Origin: Pseudomonas sp. 7SR1 | Lineage (GTDB): Bacteria > Pseudomonadota > Gammaproteobacteria > Pseudomonadales > Pseudomonadaceae | Direction of reading: 5' to 3' | NCBI RefSeq assembly: GCF_900156465.1 | Contig: NZ_LT707064.1 | Coordinates: forward strand, 4,789,001 to 4,853,000 | DNA: 64,000 nucleotides | Shown: positions 60,096 through 64,000 of the stretch, piece after piece | How positions within the stretch are numbered: position 1 is the first letter of the stretch | How the letters are laid out: the number at the start of each line of letters is the position of its first letter | Translations under genes and position numbers: made by a program | Notes under the pieces: model-generated | What the model saw: only the letters and a program-made list of their open reading frames with translations | The model's database searches: none | What the model was told of the DNA's origin: nothing

Positions 60096-61208
60096 TCAGT
60101 TCTGTTGAACGAATTCGAGAATCAGCCGGTTGACCTGCTCGGCCGCTTCCATCTGCACCATGTGGCCCTGCCCGGCGAGCACCTCGACCCGCGCCGCCAG
60201 CCCTTCACTGTGGGCCGCCGGAATGATTGCGTCGTCGCTACCCCAGATCACCAGGGTCGGTACATGGCCGGCCTGCACCACTTCGCGCAGGTCCACCTGC
60301 TGGCGGCCGTCGGCGAACAGCGTCGCCGACAGTTGCCGCAGGGCGGCGTCCACGCCTTCCAGGCGCTTGTACTTGAGCATGTCGTCGAGCATCTGCCGCG
60401 TGACCAGCTCGGCATTGGAGAACAGTTGCACCAGTGACGGCTTGAGGGCGTTGCGGTTGGCCGCCTCGACGAAGCCCTGCAGGTAGCTGCCATTGATCTG
60501 CGTGCCCAGCCCGGCGCTGCCGATCAAGGTCAAGGACCGTATCCGCTGGGGCATCAGGCGCGCGACATTCAACGACACCGCCCCGCCCATGGAATGACCC
60601 ACCAGATGCACAGCATTGATATCCAGGTGATCGAGCAAGGCCAGCACCACGCCGCTCAGCTCGTCCAGGTCGCCACGTTGCAGGGATTTCGACGATTCGC
60701 CATGGCCCGGCAGGTCCAGGGCAATGACCCGACGCCCGACGGCCAGTGCTTCATGGTTGAACAGCCAGTTATTCAAGTCGCCGCCAAAACCATGCACCAG
60801 CACCAACGGCACACCGCCCTCGCCGCGTTCGAAATAGCGAATCACCCGGCCGTCCAATTCGACTTTCTGAGGTGCCGGGCCGCTGTCTTCATCGGCTGCG
60901 TCACCGGGCACGAAGCTGGATTGGAACTGCTCGATGACCGCGTCGATCTCGGCGTCGCTGGCCTCGCCTTCCACGACGATGCCGAGCAAGGCGCCCACCG
61001 GCAGGGTTTCGTCCTGGCGGGCGACTTGCCGGCGCAACACACCGCCAAACGGGGCCTCGACACTGCTGGAGATCTTGTCGGTCTCCACATCCAGCACCTC
61101 GTCGCCCTTGGTGATGGCCTGGCCCTCTTCCTTGAGCCAGGCATCGACCCGGCCCTCGGTCATCGACAGCCCCCACTTGGGCATGGTCAGGGTATGAATC
61201 TGGCTCAT
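60096..61208 (-). CDS. acoC: AcoC: acetoin dehydrogenase E2 component (lipoyl domain plus alpha/beta hydrolase)
   Basis: A 370-residue protein. An N-terminal lipoyl domain has the lipoylated Lys in DVETDKISSSV. It is followed by an alpha/beta hydrolase domain (VHGFGGDLNNW, nucleophile Ser in VGHSMGGA), not a typical acyltransferase. Such AcoC proteins transfer the acetyl group from lipoate to CoA. ATG 61208 forms TGATG with the end of acoB. Confidence 0.93.
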   Translation of the reverse strand: MSQIHTLTMPKWGLSMTEGRVDAWLKEEGQAITKGDEVLDVETDKISSSVEAPFGGVLRRQVARQDETLPVGALLGIVVEGEASDAEIDAVIEQFQSSFVPGDAADEDSGPAPQKVELDGRVIRYFERGEGGVPLVLVHGFGGDLNNWLFNHEALAVGRRVIALDLPGHGESSKSLQRGDLDELSGVVLALLDHLDINAVHLVGHSMGGAVSLNVARLMPQRIRSLTLIGSAGLGTQINGSYLQGFVEAANRNALKPSLVQLFSNAELVTRQMLDDMLKYKRLEGVDAALRQLSATLFADGRQQVDLREVVQAGHVPTLVIWGSDDAIIPAAHSEGLAARVEVLAGQGHMVQMEAAEQVNRLILEFVQQN

Positions 61209-62224
61209 CAGCGCTTGCTCCACTCGATCACATTGAGCACGGCGCTCTCGATCTTCGCCGCATCGGGGATGTACAGGTCTTCCAGGGCATCGGAGAACGG
61301 CACCGGAGTGTGGGGCGCGGTGACCATTTCAATCGGCGCCTTGAGCGCCCCGAAGGCTTTTTGCGCCACCAGTGCCGAGATATCGGTGGCCATGGAGCAT
61401 CGCGGGTTGGCCTCGTCGATGACCACCAGCCGCCCGGTCTTTTCCACGCTTTCCAGGATGCTGTCCTCGTCCATCGGGCTGGTGGTGCGCAGGTCGATGA
61501 CTTCGCAGTCGATACCCCGCCCCGCCAGGCTGCGGGCCGCATCCATGGCGATATTCACCGTGCGGCCATAGGAGACCAGGGTCACGTCCTTGCCATCGCG
61601 CAGGAAATTGGCTTCGCCAAAGGGAATGGTATAGAGCTCTTGCGGCACCTCGCCCTGCATGCCGTACAGCAATTTGTGCTCGCAGAAGATCACCGGGTCG
61701 TTGTCGCGAATCGCCTGGATCAGCAGCCCCTTGGCGTCGTAGGGTGATGACGGGCAGACCACCTTCAGCCCCGGGATATGCGTCCACAGCGAGGTGAGCA
61801 TCTGCGAGTGCTGGGCCGCGGCGCGCAGGCCGGCACCCACCATGGTGCGGATCACCAGGGGCGTGGAGGCCTTGCCGCCGAACATGTAGCGAAACTTCGC
61901 CGCCTGGTTGAGGATCTGGTCCAGGCAGCAACCGGCGAAGTCGACGAACATCAGTTCGCACACCGGCCGCACGCCGCAGGTGGCGGCACCGACGGCGGCG
62001 CCGACATAGCCGATTTCCGACAGCGGGGTATCCAGCACCCGTCCGGGAAACTGGTCGTAAAGCCCCTTGGTGACGCCGAGCACTCCGCCCCAGGCGTCGT
62101 TTTCACCGGGCGCACCGGCGCCGCCGGCCACGTCCTCGCCCATGATGAAGACACTGGCGTCGCGACGCATTTCCTGGGCCAGGGCCTCGTTGATTGCCTG
62201 CTGGTAGCTGATTTTTCTCGCCAT
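61208..62224 (-). CDS. acoB: AcoB: acetoin dehydrogenase E1 beta subunit
   Basis: A 338-residue transketolase-like beta subunit (EIGYVGAAVGAATCGVRPVCE, ICEHKLLY). With AcoA it binds thiamine diphosphate and cleaves acetoin to acetaldehyde and hydroxyethyl-ThDP. It is 35 bases after acoA and overlaps acoC. Confidence 0.95.
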   Translation of the reverse strand: MARKISYQQAINEALAQEMRRDASVFIMGEDVAGGAGAPGENDAWGGVLGVTKGLYDQFPGRVLDTPLSEIGYVGAAVGAATCGVRPVCELMFVDFAGCCLDQILNQAAKFRYMFGGKASTPLVIRTMVGAGLRAAAQHSQMLTSLWTHIPGLKVVCPSSPYDAKGLLIQAIRDNDPVIFCEHKLLYGMQGEVPQELYTIPFGEANFLRDGKDVTLVSYGRTVNIAMDAARSLAGRGIDCEVIDLRTTSPMDEDSILESVEKTGRLVVIDEANPRCSMATDISALVAQKAFGALKAPIEMVTAPHTPVPFSDALEDLYIPDAAKIESAVLNVIEWSKR

Positions 62225-62259
62225 GATGGGATTCTCTATTCTTGTTTTGAGGAAGGCGT

Positions 62260-63237
62260 TCAGGGATAGGAGACGTACACGTCGGTGAGCAGGTCCGCGG
62301 CCGTGGGCTTGGGATCGGACTTGGCCTTGTACACCGCGTTCTCGATCAGCAGCTCCACTTCCTTGTCGATCTGGTCCAACTGCTCTGCCGACAGCAAGCC
62401 GGCCCGGGTGGTGCGCTCGCGGAACTGCATCAGGCAGTCCTGGTTTTCGCGAAAATGCTTGACCTCATCGGGTGCCCGATAAGTCTGGGCATCGCCCTCG
62501 AAGTGCCCGTAGTAACGGGTCAGCTTGACCTCGATCAGCGACGGTCCTTCCCCGGCCCGGGCCCGCTCGATGGCGGCCCCGGCGGCTTCGTGCACGGCAA
62601 AGAAGTCAAAGCCGTCCACGGTCACGCCCGGCATCCCGAACCCGGCCGCGCGGTCGGCGATGTGATCGCAGGCCACCGACCAGTTGGACGCGGTGGCTTC
62701 GGCATAGCCGTTGTTTTCCGCGATGAACAGACACGGCAGGTTCCACACCGACGCCATGTTCATGGCTTCGAACACCGCGCCCTCGTTGGAGCCGCCATCG
62801 CCGAAGAACACCACGGCGACGCTGTCGGTGCCCTTGAGCCGGGCCGCCAGCGCCGCGCCCACCACCAGGGGCGCGCCGGCACCGACGATGCCATTGGCGC
62901 CGAGCATGCCTTTCTCGAAATCAGCGATGTGCATCGAGCCGCCCTTGCCTTGGCAGACGCCGGTTTTCTTGCCGTAGATCTCGGCCATCATCCCGTAGAC
63001 GTCCACGCCCTTGGCGATGCAATGGCCATGGCCACGGTGATTGGAGGCGATGCAATCGTCATCGCCCAGGTGGGCCATGACCCCGGCGGCCGAGGCTTCT
63101 TCGCCGGCATACAGGTGGACGAACCCAGGGATCTCGCCCGTGGCGAATTCCACGTGCAGGCGCTCTTCGAAGGCGCGGATGGTGCGCATGACCTGGTAGG
63201 CGTGCAGCAATTGATCGTGGGTGAGGGTTGTCGACAT
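62260..63237 (-). CDS. acoA: AcoA: acetoin dehydrogenase E1 alpha subunit
   Basis: A 325-residue alpha subunit with the thiamine diphosphate motif GDGGSNEGAVFEAMNMA and NNGYAEAT. ATG 63237 follows GGAG; the longer upstream frame runs antisense through acoX. It is directly downstream of acoX. Confidence 0.95.
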   Translation of the reverse strand: MSTTLTHDQLLHAYQVMRTIRAFEERLHVEFATGEIPGFVHLYAGEEASAAGVMAHLGDDDCIASNHRGHGHCIAKGVDVYGMMAEIYGKKTGVCQGKGGSMHIADFEKGMLGANGIVGAGAPLVVGAALAARLKGTDSVAVVFFGDGGSNEGAVFEAMNMASVWNLPCLFIAENNGYAEATASNWSVACDHIADRAAGFGMPGVTVDGFDFFAVHEAAGAAIERARAGEGPSLIEVKLTRYYGHFEGDAQTYRAPDEVKHFRENQDCLMQFRERTTRAGLLSAEQLDQIDKEVELLIENAVYKAKSDPKPTAADLLTDVYVSYP

Positions 63238-63239
63238 TT

Positions 63240-64000
63240 TTATTCTCCAGGGGTGTCTTGAAGGTTTTGGGGGTGTTGCGGGTGTTCGCGGCCGATGGCC
63301 AGCAGACGGTGCTGCGCGGCGTAGGCCAGCACCGCATTGACATCGATACTCAGCGGGCCACCGGCATCGAGGGTGACCGTGGGCCGGTCGTTGACGTTGA
63401 ATTCGATTTCCCGTTCGCCATCCAGGGCCAGGGTGCCGCTGGACAGCGACAGCCCGTGGGCAATGCCAGGCTCCAGCGGGCCGGCGGCCAGTACGCCGCA
63501 GCCCTGCAGCAGACCGGGAGCCAGCGGTACCAGCAGCGCCTCGGGCGATTGCGGGTCCAGGCGCATCCAGGCCCCTCCCGGCGCCTGGCGCGACACCGGG
63601 AACCACAGCCCGCACAGCGCCGACAAGCCCACGGACTGCGGCTCGGCAAAGGTCACGAAGACCTCGGCCAGGTCCGCCGCCCGGCTGATGGCCCGGGCGC
63701 CGACAAACCGCAGCGGCGACACAGCCACATCCACCAGGGCGACTTCCCGCAGGCCACGCTGGGCCTCGCAGACCAGAAGCCGCTTGTTGCGGCGCAAGCC
63801 GATCTGCGCGGGGATCCGGCCGCTGGCGTACAGGCCGCCGGCCAACCCGGCGGTGGTCGCCTCGCGCAGTTCGGGGAATGCATTGTTGGTACCGGTGGAC
63901 AGGGTCAGCAGGGGGATGTCTCCCACGTGCGCCGCCACCGCCTTGTGGGTGCCGTCGCCGCCGAGTACGGCGATCAACGCCACTCCCCGCTCGGCCATCA
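63240..64000 (-). CDS. acoX: AcoX: NAD kinase-like acetoin catabolism protein, N-terminus outside window
   Basis: The C-terminal ~253 residues of an ATP-NAD kinase-fold protein, with VLGGDGTHKAVAAH near the visible N-terminal end and TLSTGTNNAFP after it. AcoX is encoded first in many Pseudomonas aco operons and its function is uncertain. Its start and the regulator acoR, if present, lie beyond 64000. The stop is two bases from the acoA start. Confidence 0.9.
   Translation of the reverse strand, partial: MAERGVALIAVLGGDGTHKAVAAHVGDIPLLTLSTGTNNAFPELREATTAGLAGGLYASGRIPAQIGLRRNKRLLVCEAQRGLREVALVDVAVSPLRFVGARAISRAADLAEVFVTFAEPQSVGLSALCGLWFPVSRQAPGGAWMRLDPQSPEALLVPLAPGLLQGCGVLAAGPLEPGIAHGLSLSSGTLALDGEREIEFNVNDRPTVTLDAGGPLSIDVNAVLAYAAQHRLLAIGREHPQHPQNLQDTPGE

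Overview
The window is a high-GC Pseudomonas chromosome segment, most likely from the P. fluorescens/corrugata group. The evidence is the ped/exa quinoprotein alcohol-oxidation gene order, the nosP-nahK pair, the hydroxyproline (lhp) and acetoin (aco) loci, and many GTGGGAGCGAGC-type REP elements lying between genes. It is packed with protein genes. I recognised no rRNA, tRNA, CRISPR array, phage or insertion sequence.

Layout. (1) 1-2242: the end of an AtuA-like gene, a small AtuA-like ferredoxin-fold gene and a CitMHS-type transporter. (2) 2264-7117: a thioredoxin-reductase-like flavoprotein divergent from an Rrf2 regulator, malate:quinone oxidoreductase, and a membrane acyltransferase-like protein. 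(3) 7235-32909: a large PQQ-dependent alcohol oxidation island. On the minus strand are ercS, ercA, an orphan pqqA missed by ORF-length cut-offs, exaC, a lanthanide-type dehydrogenase (pedH), then a zinc hydrolase, a SoxYZ-like carrier, a MoxJ-like binding protein and cytochrome c pedF. Divergent from pedF are the calcium-type dehydrogenase pedE and a pentapeptide-repeat lipoprotein. Next come the two-component pair pedS2/pedR2, a small REP-invaded ORF, the PedA1A2BC-type ABC system, a CXXCW-family protein, the regulator agmR, then nahK and nosP, and a porin. (4) 33244-44959: a glucarate-dehydratase-like enzyme with an MFS permease and LysR regulator, a secreted NTF2-like protein, another LysR, a tautomerase, an unusual SDR, a TonB receptor with a candidate Fur box, a MocR-type regulator and an MFS transporter. 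(5) 45091-57231: hydroxyproline catabolism, with two regulators, an epimerase, a three-part D-hydroxyproline dehydrogenase, a polar amino acid ABC transporter, a fused aconitase X, a second proline-racemase homologue and a deaminase. (6) 57465-58898: DinB-like and two small exported or membrane proteins. (7) 58952-64000: the acetoin/2,3-butanediol operon, cut by the window end inside acoX.

How it works together. In region 3, short alcohols and aldehydes are oxidised in the periplasm by PedE or PedH, which pass electrons to cytochrome PedF. ExaC oxidises the aldehyde in the cytosol. The two dehydrogenases differ at the residue two positions after the catalytic Asp (Ser353 in PedE, Asp325 in PedH), the established signature of calcium versus lanthanide enzymes, and the sensor/regulator pair associated with that metal switch is encoded beside them. 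An exact 16-bp sequence shared by the pedH and pedE/pedF promoter regions, with a near copy before pedA1, is the best candidate operator. Crc/Hfq-type AANAANAA motifs sit at many translation starts of the island, suggesting coordinated catabolite repression. In region 5, paired TnGTATACnA sites suggest that one GntR/FCD regulator links the epimerase/dehydrogenase operon with the transporter/aconitase X operon.
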